Shown here: piece after piece, positions 49,592 through 58,293 of the stretch
Layout: every line of letters begins with the position of its first letter
How positions within the stretch are numbered: position 1 is the first letter of the stretch
Assembly (NCBI GenBank): GCA_001942045.1
Contig: MSTD01000004.1
Span: 158,868 to 222,867 of the forward strand
DNA from: Mycolicibacterium porcinum
GTDB lineage: Bacteria; Actinomycetota; Actinomycetes; Mycobacteriales; Mycobacteriaceae
Length of the DNA stretch: 64,000 nt
Direction: 5' to 3'
Made by a program: the position numbers and the translations under genes
Notes under the pieces: generated by a model
What the model saw: the letters and a program-made list of their open reading frames with translations, nothing else
The model's database searches: none
Told to the model about the DNA's origin: nothing

Positions 49592-49730
49592 GCGATGCGT
49601 TCACCGCCTCAATTGAGGGATCGCAACCCGTGTCGTAGCTGGACAACTCCCCCGCGGACACAGCGGGCGACAGGACTCAGGTCGACAGTCGCCGGTACCG
49701 GCTGAAGATGCGGGGCGTAATCAAGACGCA
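49592..49730 (+). repeat. long direct repeat, copy 2 (right flank of group A)
   Basis: It is in the same orientation as 38215-38322 and shares its first ~60 bases and its last 14 (GTAATCAAGACGCA), with a longer middle containing CAGGTCGACAGTCGCC. The whole 49503-49808 interval has no convincing gene; apparent ORFs across it are frames read through the repeat. The copies enclose group A exactly, from the amidohydrolase stop to the MFS stop. Confidence 0.8.
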
Positions 49731-49808
49731 CTCCACGCTCGCGTACACATCGGCGCGTTCCGGCCCGCCGCACCTTTGTACGAAGACAAACAGCCTGAGC
49801 CAAAATCG

Positions 49809-50447
49809 TCAGAGATCAAGGCCGGGAAGCGGCCGCCGACAGATCTGGTGCGCTTCCTCGGCAGGCAGTCCGAACAGTCGCAATACGTCTTCGGTAACCC
49901 GATCCGCGGCCGCTGCGTCGTCGCGTTCGGGCTCTAGTTGCAGGAGTTTTCCCAGCCCGAGAAGTGCCCCGGCGGCCACGGCCAGAGCCAATTTGGGATC
50001 GTCAACGGTGAATCGGCCGGCAGCGACGCCGGCCGCGATGTCCCGTAATGCGCGTGGGCCCAGACCGCGGTCTGAACCCAAGAGACTGAGGCCATTGACC
50101 AGCAGAATCTGACTCTCCTGCGGGCGGCGCCGAAACAGTCGACCGGTCATCCGAAAGCTGCAGGCAAATGTTTCGGCCGGGTCGTCGATCGACTCGGTGA
50201 GTCGATCAAGCAGCGCGCCGTGGTTGTCGAGCACATCGGCCACGGCTGCCTCGAACAGCGCTTCCTTGCTGTCGAAGTGGTTGTAGAACGAACCCATCCC
50301 GACGTCTGCCGCCTGCGTGATTTCCAGGACCGGCACGTTGAGTCTGCCCTCGGCGATCAGCGCCTGCGCCGCCTGGATCAGCGCCGCGCGGGTGCGCTGT
50401 TTGCGCCGTTCCAGGCGGTTGACCGGCTCATCCTGCACTGCGCTCAC
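49809..50447 (-). CDS. TetR-family regulator of group B
   Basis: A 212-residue TetR protein. The HTH lies in 'LEITQAADVGMGSFYNHFDS' and 'KEALFEAAVADVLDNHGALL', preceded by 'LERRKQRTRAALIQAAQALI'. The C-terminal domain resembles the TetR_C group next to aromatic-degradation genes. It is divergent from the dioxygenase gene with 105 bp between, which contain a repeated motif likely to be its operator. Confidence 0.9.
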   Translation of the reverse strand: MSAVQDEPVNRLERRKQRTRAALIQAAQALIAEGRLNVPVLEITQAADVGMGSFYNHFDSKEALFEAAVADVLDNHGALLDRLTESIDDPAETFACSFRMTGRLFRRRPQESQILLVNGLSLLGSDRGLGPRALRDIAAGVAAGRFTVDDPKLALAVAAGALLGLGKLLQLEPERDDAAAADRVTEDVLRLFGLPAEEAHQICRRPLPGLDL

Positions 50448-50480
50448 CGGCCCAGAATAGCAGCACCGATCAGTTTTGAG

Positions 50481-50542
50481 GATTTCGTCAGAACCTATTG
50501 ACTGAGCGTCACGTCGTATGTGACGATTTCGTCAGAACGAAA
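50481..50542. promoter_or_regulatory. repeated operator-like motif before the group B operon
   Basis: GATTTCGTCAGAAC occurs twice (50481-50494, 50525-50538), 44 bp apart. The second is extended to TTTCGTCAGAACGAAA, with complementary 6-bp arms. An inverted repeat CGTCAC-N7-GTGACG (50507-50525) lies between them, and a -35-like TTGACT starts at 50499. It is a probable binding region for the TetR at 50447. Confidence 0.65.
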
Positions 50543-50552
50543 GGTGTCAGGG

Positions 50553-51683
50553 ATGAATGACCTGGTCGGCGCGCACAACGAGCTTCACAGCGAGCAGGGC
50601 GCCAGGAAAGGCGAGCATTGCGGGCGCTCCCGCAACCCCGTGATCAAGGTGGCTGACATCGCCTGGCTGGAATTCGAGAAACCGGACCTTCAGCGGGCCG
50701 AGGCGTTCGCGGCCGCATTCGGCTTCGCCACGTCGCTACGAACCGACGAGGAACTGCACCTACGCGGCAGCGATTCGACCGCGCCGTGCGTGATCGTGCG
50801 CCGCGGCACCCGGAGCAGGTTCCTCGGAGTCGCGTTCGCCGCTGCCGACGAAGCGGACCTGCTGCGGCTGGCCAACGCGACCGGTGCACGGACCAGACCG
50901 CTGCCCGCAGCCATCGGCGGCATGGCGGTCGACCTGATGGACCCGAGCGGTGTGCCGGTGCACGTGGTGTCGGGGATGCACTACCTCGACACGTTGCCGT
51001 CGCAGACTCCGCACCGCTACAACATGGGACACGAGATTCACCGCATCAACGCCACCCAACGCCCGCGTCGGGAACCGACCACGGTGCAGCGGCTCGGTCA
51101 CCTCGTCATGCAGTCGACGAAATACCTAGAGACATTGAACTGGTATCTCGACACCCTCGGCATGATCGTCAGCGACTTCCTGTACTTCCCGGGCCAGCGC
51201 AGCCGGGGACCGACCATGAGCTTCATCCGATGCGACCGTGGTTCGACGCCCGCAGATCACCACACGCTGGCGCTGGCCCTCGGACCACAGAACCGCTACG
51301 TGCACTCGGCCTACCAGGTGTGCGATCTCGATGCGCTGGCCGCCGGCGGCGAATACCTCACGGAGCGAGGCTATTTCCGATCCTGGGGCATCGGGCGACA
51401 CATCCAGGGCAGTCAGCTCTTCGACTACTGGCGTGACCCTGACGGCTTCATGGTCGAGCACTTCACCGACGGCGACCTGTTCGACTCGACCCTTGAACCG
51501 GGTTGGGCCCCGTTCACCGCCTCGGGCCTGGCCCAATGGGGACCACCGGCCAGCAAGGACTTCCTCGGCACCAATCCGAAATCCCTACCGCACGAAGCAC
51601 AGTCGATCTTCGCAGCCCTGCGAGGCGACAACGAATTCGATATCAACCGCCTCATCGGCCTGCTGAAAGTAGCGAACTCATGA
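50553..51683 (+). CDS. extradiol-type (VOC) ring-cleavage dioxygenase
   Basis: A 376-residue two-domain protein from ATG 50553. The C-terminal domain carries the metal triad: His in 'VQRLGHLVMQSTKYLETLNW', His in 'PADHHTLALALG' and Glu in 'DPDGFMVEHFTDGD'. These motifs match type I extradiol dioxygenases of the 2,3-dihydroxybiphenyl 1,2-dioxygenase kind. It is somewhat longer than the usual ~300 residues, with an N-terminal extension of about 35. It is the first gene of group B, and the next gene overlaps by ATGA. Confidence 0.88.
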   Translation: MNDLVGAHNELHSEQGARKGEHCGRSRNPVIKVADIAWLEFEKPDLQRAEAFAAAFGFATSLRTDEELHLRGSDSTAPCVIVRRGTRSRFLGVAFAAADEADLLRLANATGARTRPLPAAIGGMAVDLMDPSGVPVHVVSGMHYLDTLPSQTPHRYNMGHEIHRINATQRPRREPTTVQRLGHLVMQSTKYLETLNWYLDTLGMIVSDFLYFPGQRSRGPTMSFIRCDRGSTPADHHTLALALGPQNRYVHSAYQVCDLDALAAGGEYLTERGYFRSWGIGRHIQGSQLFDYWRDPDGFMVEHFTDGDLFDSTLEPGWAPFTASGLAQWGPPASKDFLGTNPKSLPHEAQSIFAALRGDNEFDINRLIGLLKVANS

Positions 51684-52618
51684 CCATCTCAATCCTGCGC
51701 ACCGCCGACGCCTGGTGGGTCCAGATCGCCACCGGTGCCGTGCGGATCGACACCTCGGCCACCACTACCGGCGAGCTTCTCGCCGATCGGGCCGCCATAG
51801 ACGCCGCGACGCGTGGCGGGGAAGCGGCGCCTGTCGACAGCCTCGATCTGCTCTCCCCCGTGACCGCTCCCTGCCGGGTGGTCGCCCAGATGACCAACTT
51901 CGCCTCGCACGTCAAAGACGCCGGCATGGACCCAAAGACCGTCCCGCTCACCTTTTTTCGCAAAACGTCCGGCTCCATCAGCGGGCCATTCGATGACATC
52001 GTCAAGCCACAGCACGTCAAGTTTCTCGACTACGAGGTGGAGATCGGTCTGGTGATCGGACGCGAGCTGCCCGTCAGCACCGAGGTGACCGAGTCGAACC
52101 TGGCCGACTATGTCGCCGGCCTGGTCGTCACCAACGATGTCTCTGCCCGGGATATTCAGCTTCCGCAAACACAGTTCTATGAAGCCAAGTCGTATCCGAC
52201 ATTCACGCCGGTCGGCCCGGCCCTGGTCTTGTTGACGGCTGACGAGCTCAACCGGTTCGGCGACCTGCGCCTGGAACTGCGGGTAAGCGGTGAGGTCCGC
52301 CAAAACATGCTGGTCGACGGCGACATGATCTACAAACCCCTGCAGGCACTGCAGTCTCTGGCCCGGTTCCAACACCTCGCTCCTGGTGACCTCGTCTTGA
52401 CCGGCACGCCTGCGGGTACGGCCTTGAGCGCGCCTCCCAAGCCTGTCGAGATCATCGGATCGCTGCTGCCGCCGGCCATGAAATGGAAGGCGTTCTTCTC
52501 GCGTCAAGCCGGCAATCCCAAGTATCTGCAGCACGGGGACGTCGTGGAACTGTCGGTGGCCACCGACGACGGTGCCATCGACCTCGGCACCCAGCGCACC
52601 TCGGTGCGGTACGCGTGA
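51680..52618 (+). CDS. FAH-family hydrolase/isomerase
   Basis: A 312-residue protein starting at ATG 51680, coupled to the dioxygenase. Metal ligands in 'FLDYEVEIGLVIGRELPV' and the loop 'VTNDVSARDIQLPQTQFYEA' are followed by 'GDLVLTGTPAGTALSAPP'. It resembles 2-hydroxyhepta-2,4-diene-1,7-dioate isomerase and fumarylpyruvate hydrolase enzymes. It probably processes the ring-fission product made by the preceding dioxygenase. Confidence 0.88.
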   Translation: MTISILRTADAWWVQIATGAVRIDTSATTTGELLADRAAIDAATRGGEAAPVDSLDLLSPVTAPCRVVAQMTNFASHVKDAGMDPKTVPLTFFRKTSGSISGPFDDIVKPQHVKFLDYEVEIGLVIGRELPVSTEVTESNLADYVAGLVVTNDVSARDIQLPQTQFYEAKSYPTFTPVGPALVLLTADELNRFGDLRLELRVSGEVRQNMLVDGDMIYKPLQALQSLARFQHLAPGDLVLTGTPAGTALSAPPKPVEIIGSLLPPAMKWKAFFSRQAGNPKYLQHGDVVELSVATDDGAIDLGTQRTSVRYA

Positions 52619-54504
52619 GCGCGGACCTGCTGTGGCCGCGCTATGCCACACCGGGTGACCTCGACACCATCGAGCGCATCCCACTGGCCGACCGGGGCCT
52701 GCCGAACTCGACATATGCAGTACTGCAGCGGGCAGCCACGCTATGGCCCGACCGCGCCGCGATCAGCGTCATGCCCGATGCCAATCGCTGGCCACAGGCA
52801 AGCACACGGACGTACAGCGAACTGTTGGCAGACGTGCACCGCGCCGCGAACATGCTGCGTCAGAAGGGCGTTGAGCGCCACACCCCGGTCGCTCTGATCA
52901 GCCCCAACTGTGATGAGCTGATCACGGCCACGCTGGCCGCACAACTGGCGGGCATCGCCGTGCCGGTCAACGGCGCACTGTCGAGCGACCACATCGCCCA
53001 TCTGGTCGAACGCTCGGGCGCACGAACGTTGGTGGCCGCCGGTCCTGAACTGGACGAGGCGAGCTGGCGGGCCGCCGAGCATCTGGTGGCGGCAGGGGTG
53101 ATCGACACCGTCCTCGTATTGCGCCCCACCGGAGGTCACGATGCGCCGGCGACCGTTCCGGCGATCGAAGGCGCAACAGTGCGCTACTTCAGCGACTTCC
53201 GACCCGGAGATGACGGTTCGATCTTCGACGGTGAAGTCCCGGCGTCCACGGATCTGGCGGCCCTGTTCCATACCGGCGGAACGACCGGCAAGCCGAAACC
53301 GGCTGCCCACACCCATGCCAACGAGGTCACCGACGCCTGGATGATCGCCGCCAACACTGTGCTCGACCAGGACTCCGTCTTGTTCGCCGGCCTACCGCTG
53401 TTCCATGTGAACGCGCTTGTGGTGACATTGCTGGCGCCGATGCTGCGCGGCCAGCACGCGGTGTGGGCCGGCCCGCTCGGATACCGTGACCCGGCTCTGT
53501 ATCCGAACTTCTGGAAAATCGTGGCGCACCATGGCATCAGCGCCATGAGCGCGGTGCCGACCGTGTACGCGGTGCTGTCGCAATGCCCGGTGGACGCCGA
53601 CATCTCCAGCATGCGCTACGCGTTGGTGGGTGCCTCAGCGCTGCCGACGGCGGTTCGCTCCGATTTCGAATCACACACCGGGGTGCCTCTGATCGAAGGC
53701 TACGGGTTGACCGAAGGAACGTGTGCCAGCGTGCGCAGTTTCCCAGACCACCCCCGCCCCGGCTCGGTGGGCCAGCGGCTGCCCTACCAGCTCGTCAAAA
53801 CGGTCAGGATCGACGACGACGGCCAATGGCACGACCTGCCTGCCGGCGAGACGGGAAACCTTGCGATCAGCGGACCCACCGTCTTTCCCGGATACGTCAC
53901 CGCCCGCACCGCCGACGGCTATGTGCTCGACGGGCTCGGAAAACTGAACGGCGGCTGGCTGGACACCGGCGACCTGGCCTGGGTTGACGGTGACGGCTTC
54001 GTCCATCTGACCGGTCGGGCCAAAGATCTCATCATCCGCGGCGGACACAACATCGACCCGGCAATGATCGAAGACGCCCTCCTGGACCATCCGGACGTCA
54101 CGGGCGCTGCAGCAGTCGGACGTCCCGACGTCCATGCCGGCGAAGTGCCGGTGGCCTATGTGACTCTGCGCCCCGACGCGTCGGCCACTCCGGAATCATT
54201 GCGGCAGTGGGCTGTTGAACATGTCGGTGAGAGTGCGGCCGCGCCGAAATCGGTGATCGTCATCGACACCATCCCGGCCACCGCCGTCGGCAAGCCCTTC
54301 AAGCCAGCGCTGCGCGTCGACGCCACCCGCAGCGCGATCCGTGACGCACTGACCGCTGTGCCCGGCGTCATCGAGGTCGAGGCAGCCGTCGAGGACGGTG
54401 CCATCGTGGTGACCGTGGTCGTCGACGCCGGCGCCGACACCGACACCATTGCCGCGACCCTGGGGCGCTACGCGCTCCCGTGTGACATCAAGGAACGACC
54501 ATGA
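52615..54504 (+). CDS. AMP-forming acyl-CoA synthetase
   Basis: A 629-residue ligase from GTG 52615 (GTGA overlap). P-loop 'HTGGTTGKPKPAAHTHAN', 'IEGYGLTEGTCAS', 'WLDTGDLAWVDGDGFVHL' and the C-terminal Lys in 'TAVGKPFKPALR' are all conserved. About 60 residues follow this Lys, forming an extra C-terminal domain rich in Val and Ala. It activates a carboxylic acid to its CoA thioester; in this operon an aromatic or side-chain acid is likely. Confidence 0.9.
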   Translation: MSADLLWPRYATPGDLDTIERIPLADRGLPNSTYAVLQRAATLWPDRAAISVMPDANRWPQASTRTYSELLADVHRAANMLRQKGVERHTPVALISPNCDELITATLAAQLAGIAVPVNGALSSDHIAHLVERSGARTLVAAGPELDEASWRAAEHLVAAGVIDTVLVLRPTGGHDAPATVPAIEGATVRYFSDFRPGDDGSIFDGEVPASTDLAALFHTGGTTGKPKPAAHTHANEVTDAWMIAANTVLDQDSVLFAGLPLFHVNALVVTLLAPMLRGQHAVWAGPLGYRDPALYPNFWKIVAHHGISAMSAVPTVYAVLSQCPVDADISSMRYALVGASALPTAVRSDFESHTGVPLIEGYGLTEGTCASVRSFPDHPRPGSVGQRLPYQLVKTVRIDDDGQWHDLPAGETGNLAISGPTVFPGYVTARTADGYVLDGLGKLNGGWLDTGDLAWVDGDGFVHLTGRAKDLIIRGGHNIDPAMIEDALLDHPDVTGAAAVGRPDVHAGEVPVAYVTLRPDASATPESLRQWAVEHVGESAAAPKSVIVIDTIPATAVGKPFKPALRVDATRSAIRDALTAVPGVIEVEAAVEDGAIVVTVVVDAGADTDTIAATLGRYALPCDIKERP

Positions 54505-56078
54505 CAGATTCCTCCGCGAGCAATCCAACGAAAATCGTGCCCGTTGTCGTCGTCGGAGCGGGGCCGACCGGCATCACCGCGGCGACATTGCTCGCGGACT
54601 ACGGCGTGCCGACGCTGGTTCTCGACCGCTGGGAGTCGGTCTATCCCCAGCCACGCGCGGTCCACCTCGATGACGAGATTCATCGTATTCTCGCCCGCCT
54701 CGGCGTGGCCGAAGAATTCGCCGCGATATCCCGGCCGGCGCTCGGGTTGCGCCTGCTCGACCAGAACCACCGCACGCTGGCACAGTTCGACCGCGACCCC
54801 GCCCGCAGCAGGCATGGCTTCCCCCAGGCCAACATGTTCGACCAACCCGTACTGGAAGAGCTGCTGCGCGCCAACATGGCCAAGCGCCCGAATGTGGAGC
54901 TGCGCGGCAATTCCGAGGTCACCGGCATCACCCAGAACGAACCGGGCCGCGTGCGGGTGACCTACGCCGACCGTGCCACTGGAACAGAGCACGCAGTCGA
55001 AACCTGCTACGTGCTGGGCTGCGACGGCGCCAACAGCATCGTGCGAGCCGCCATCGGTGCCGCCATGGAAGACCGGCGCTTCGAGCAGCGCTGGCTGGTC
55101 GCCGACGTGGTCACCGAGGCCGAGCTCGATCAGTGGGATGGTGTGCATCAGGTATGCGATCCCGTTCGGGCTGCGACCTACATGCGGATCGGGCCGGACC
55201 GCTACCGCTGGGAATTTCGGCTGCTGCCTTCGGAAACTGCGGCCGACTTCAGCACGATGGCGACTCTGCGGCCCCTGATCGCCCCTTGGGTCGGCGATCT
55301 CGCCGACGATCAACTCGAGCTCCTACGCGTGACCGAGTACACCTTTCGCGCACAAATCGCCGACAACTGGCGGGACCGCAATGTGCTCCTCCTCGGCGAC
55401 GCCGCCCATCTCACTCCGCCTTTCATCGGGCAAGGCATGGGTGCGGGCCTGCGCGACGCGATGAACCTGGTGTGGAAACTCGCCGGCGTCGTCAACGGGA
55501 ACCTGCCCGCCAGCCTGCTGGACACCTATGAACAGGAGCGGAAACCCCACGCGCGCAGCATGATCAGCCTGGCACTGGCCATGGGTTGGGCCATGACAGC
55601 CGGTGGGCGTGTCGGAAACATGGTGCGGCGCACCGTCGCACCCCGGCTGCGGTTGATACCCAATCTGCGCGACAAGCTCACCGACGGCACCACCCCCCGC
55701 CTGCACGATTCGGCACTGGTCATCAGAAGCCGCAGACCCCGCCACCTCGCCGGAGCCCTGTGCCCCAACCTGGTTCTGGCCGATGGACAGCGACTGGACG
55801 CGTTGCTGGGCAACGGCTTCGCGCTCGTCACCACGACACGCCCGCTCGCGTTCCAATGCGCCATGCTCGAAGAACACGGCATCGTCGTGCACGTCGCCGA
55901 ACCTGGGGACGAATTGGAACGGTGGCTACGGCGCGGTCACGCCACCGCCGCTGTTATCCGGCCTGACCGCACGGTCATGTGCTCGGGCCGCGACGTGTGG
56001 AACCTGTGCGCGGCCATACCGGGGTTCATGTCGTCCACTCAGGCACGCAACGCCCAGCCACCCATCCAGACCAGTTAG
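54501..56078 (+). CDS. FAD-dependent aromatic hydroxylase (MhpA-like)
   Basis: A 525-residue flavin monooxygenase coupled by ATGA. 'VVVVGAGPTGITAATLLADY', 'VLGCDGANSIVRAAIG' and 'LLLGDAAHLTPPFIGQGMGA' are the three flavin-binding motifs. 'PQPRAVHLDDEIHRIL' is characteristic of 3-(3-hydroxyphenyl)propionate hydroxylases. It most likely adds a second hydroxyl to a phenolic acid, making the catechol that the extradiol dioxygenase cleaves. Confidence 0.9.
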   Translation: MTDSSASNPTKIVPVVVVGAGPTGITAATLLADYGVPTLVLDRWESVYPQPRAVHLDDEIHRILARLGVAEEFAAISRPALGLRLLDQNHRTLAQFDRDPARSRHGFPQANMFDQPVLEELLRANMAKRPNVELRGNSEVTGITQNEPGRVRVTYADRATGTEHAVETCYVLGCDGANSIVRAAIGAAMEDRRFEQRWLVADVVTEAELDQWDGVHQVCDPVRAATYMRIGPDRYRWEFRLLPSETAADFSTMATLRPLIAPWVGDLADDQLELLRVTEYTFRAQIADNWRDRNVLLLGDAAHLTPPFIGQGMGAGLRDAMNLVWKLAGVVNGNLPASLLDTYEQERKPHARSMISLALAMGWAMTAGGRVGNMVRRTVAPRLRLIPNLRDKLTDGTTPRLHDSALVIRSRRPRHLAGALCPNLVLADGQRLDALLGNGFALVTTTRPLAFQCAMLEEHGIVVHVAEPGDELERWLRRGHATAAVIRPDRTVMCSGRDVWNLCAAIPGFMSSTQARNAQPPIQTS

Positions 56079-56088
56079 GCGATCGCTC

Positions 56089-57042
56089 ATGTCATCCACT
56101 CCCTTGGTGGACGTCCACGCGCACTTCCTCACCGACGACTACGTCGACGCCGCGATCGCGGCAGGCATCGAACATCCTGACGGCATGCCTCGGTGGCCCT
56201 CCTGGAGCGCCGAACAACATCTGTCTCTGATGCAGGACAACGGAATTCGGCACGCTCTGCTGTCACTCTCCTCTCCCGGTGTGTCGTTCGCCGGCGCAGC
56301 CGACGCCCCGGCACTGGCGCGGCACGTCAACAACTTCGCAGCCCGCACGGTCGCCGCGCATCCTGAGCGCTTCTCCTTCTTCGCCTCGCTTCCGCTGCCC
56401 GACGTGGATGCCGCCATCAGCGAAGCCATACGCGCAACGGATGTTCTCGGGGCGGCGGGTGTCGCACTTCTGAGCAACAGCGCCGGACGCTACCTCGGTG
56501 ACGGATCGCTGGACCCGTTGTGGGAATGCCTCGACAAGCGGCAATCGATTGTCTTCATCCATCCGACGTCGCCACCGGACGCGCAAGCCACGTCGCTGGG
56601 CCGGCCCGCTCCGATGCTCGAGTTCATGTTCGAGACGACGCGGACCATCACCGACCTGATTTTCGCGAGTGTCATGAGTCGCTATCCGCACATTCGCTTC
56701 CTGATCCCGCACTGCGGTGCCGCGCTGCCGCTCCTTGCCGCACGAATCGAGCTTTTCCGCAGCCTGTGGCCGGCACCCAACGGCGATGCGCCAGGGCCTC
56801 TGACAACCGCTGCCCAACTGCAGCGCATGTGGTTCGACACGGCCGGGCATCCACTGCCGACGCAGGCCGGAGTGCTTCGGGACGTCGTCGGGTCCAATCG
56901 CATTCTTTACGGCAGCGACTACTGCTGGACACCGGCGTTTGCCGTGGGCCAACAGGTCGCCGCCCTTGACTCCGACCCCGACACCGACTGGCGGGCAGTG
57001 ACATCCGCGAACACACAAGAGTTCCTTCAGTACCGATCGTGA
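56089..57042 (+). CDS. amidohydrolase-2 family decarboxylase/hydrolase (ACMSD-like)
   Basis: A 317-residue metal-dependent protein from ATG 56089. 'LVDVHAHFLTDDYVDAAI' (HxH), 'VFIHPTSPPDAQA' (His), 'FLIPHCGAALPLLAAR' (His) and 'ILYGSDYCWTPAF' (Asp) form the metal and catalytic set. This branch contains 2-amino-3-carboxymuconate-6-semialdehyde decarboxylase and gamma-resorcylate decarboxylase. Nonoxidative decarboxylation of an aromatic acid or ring-fission product is the natural guess. Confidence 0.87.
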   Translation: MSSTPLVDVHAHFLTDDYVDAAIAAGIEHPDGMPRWPSWSAEQHLSLMQDNGIRHALLSLSSPGVSFAGAADAPALARHVNNFAARTVAAHPERFSFFASLPLPDVDAAISEAIRATDVLGAAGVALLSNSAGRYLGDGSLDPLWECLDKRQSIVFIHPTSPPDAQATSLGRPAPMLEFMFETTRTITDLIFASVMSRYPHIRFLIPHCGAALPLLAARIELFRSLWPAPNGDAPGPLTTAAQLQRMWFDTAGHPLPTQAGVLRDVVGSNRILYGSDYCWTPAFAVGQQVAALDSDPDTDWRAVTSANTQEFLQYRS

Positions 57043-57079
57043 GCAACCGTCCACCGCCAACGTCATGAGAGGACTCTCA

Positions 57080-58270
57080 ATGCGACGCCCACCCGCCGGC
57101 CTCCCCATCTACGAACCCGACATCTACTCGGTCGACGCCATCACCGACCCCTACCCCCACTACCAGAGAATGCGCGACCTCGGTCCGGTGGTGTGGCTGG
57201 CGAAACAAAGGGCATATGCGGTGCCGCGCTACGCCGAGTGCAAATCGGTGCTACGCGACGACAAGACCTTTCTGTCGGGTCAGGGTGTGGCACTCAATCC
57301 GATCACCAACCGAATGTCGTATGGCACCACGCTCAACAGCGACGGTGTCGAGCACGACCAACGCCGCAAGCGCGTCGCGCACCGCCTGCTGCCACGTGCT
57401 CTGCGGGCCATCAGCGACACCGTCGACGACACGGCCCGTAGCGTGGTCGAGACAGCGCTCGGCAAGCGCGATATCGACGGCGTCGACGACCTCGCGGCCG
57501 CGCTGCCGCTGGCGGTCGTGCCCGACCTCATCGGGTGGCCGCGCGATCAACGCGATCACTTGGTTGCCTGGGCCGGAGCAACATTCGACGTACTCGGTCC
57601 GCTCAACTGGCAGGCGATCAAGGCGGTGCCCAAAACTATGCGCATGCTGCGGTTCGCCCGGCGCGTGGTGCGCGAGCGCAACGTCATCGAGGGCAGCATG
57701 GCAGATGAGCTACTCGCCGCCGCGGACGAAGGCAAATTGGCGCACCACGAGTGCCCACCGTTGCTCGTCGACTACATCGCCCCGTCGATCGATACCACCA
57801 TGAGCGCTATCGCCAATGCGCTGAATCTCTTCGCCAACCACCCCGACCAGTGGCAACTGCTCAAGGACGAACCCGACCTCTTGCCAAACGCCGTCAATGA
57901 AACCGTTCGCTGCGAGCCACCGCTGCGCGCCTTTGCGCGGTGCACGGCACAGCAGACTGAAATCGCTGGAGTGCAAATCCCCTCGGGCGCGCGAGTCCTG
58001 GTGATCTATGCCTCCGCCAACCGCGACGAACGCGAGTGGGACAACCCGGCGGTATTCGACATCCGACGTGACGCCGGCCGTCACGTCGGTTTCGGACACG
58101 GTGCCCACGCTTGCGCCGGACAGGGCCTGGCGCGCTTGGAAACGACCGCGATGTTGCGGGCGCTGCTCGAGCGCGTGGACCGGATAGAGCTAGCGGGTAC
58201 GCCCACATGGGCGGTCAACAACATCATCCGCCGCCACGAACACTTGCCTCTCAAGGTGATTGCCGCATAG
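57080..58270 (+). CDS. cytochrome P450
   Basis: A 396-residue soluble P450. ATG 57080 has AGAGGA 6 bases upstream; the frame start at 57065 is weaker. The I-helix reads 'YIAPSIDTTMSAIAN', with Ser-Ile in place of the usual Ala/Gly before Asp-Thr. The ExxR motif is 'ETVRCEPPLRAFAR' and the heme loop 'GFGHGAHACAGQGLARLE' supplies the axial Cys. No ferredoxin gene is adjacent, so it must use a distant redox partner. It is last in group B. Confidence 0.92.
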   Translation: MRRPPAGLPIYEPDIYSVDAITDPYPHYQRMRDLGPVVWLAKQRAYAVPRYAECKSVLRDDKTFLSGQGVALNPITNRMSYGTTLNSDGVEHDQRRKRVAHRLLPRALRAISDTVDDTARSVVETALGKRDIDGVDDLAAALPLAVVPDLIGWPRDQRDHLVAWAGATFDVLGPLNWQAIKAVPKTMRMLRFARRVVRERNVIEGSMADELLAAADEGKLAHHECPPLLVDYIAPSIDTTMSAIANALNLFANHPDQWQLLKDEPDLLPNAVNETVRCEPPLRAFARCTAQQTEIAGVQIPSGARVLVIYASANRDEREWDNPAVFDIRRDAGRHVGFGHGAHACAGQGLARLETTAMLRALLERVDRIELAGTPTWAVNNIIRRHEHLPLKVIAA

Positions 58271-58293
58271 GCGCAAGTACCGGGACAGCGGAC

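Noticed and set aside
48236..49705. 489-codon frame overlapping the MFS gene and repeat copy 2
   Set aside because: Out-of-phase shadow of the MFS gene, Arg/His rich, with no domain; the peptide similarity to 38218-38466 only reflects the DNA repeat.
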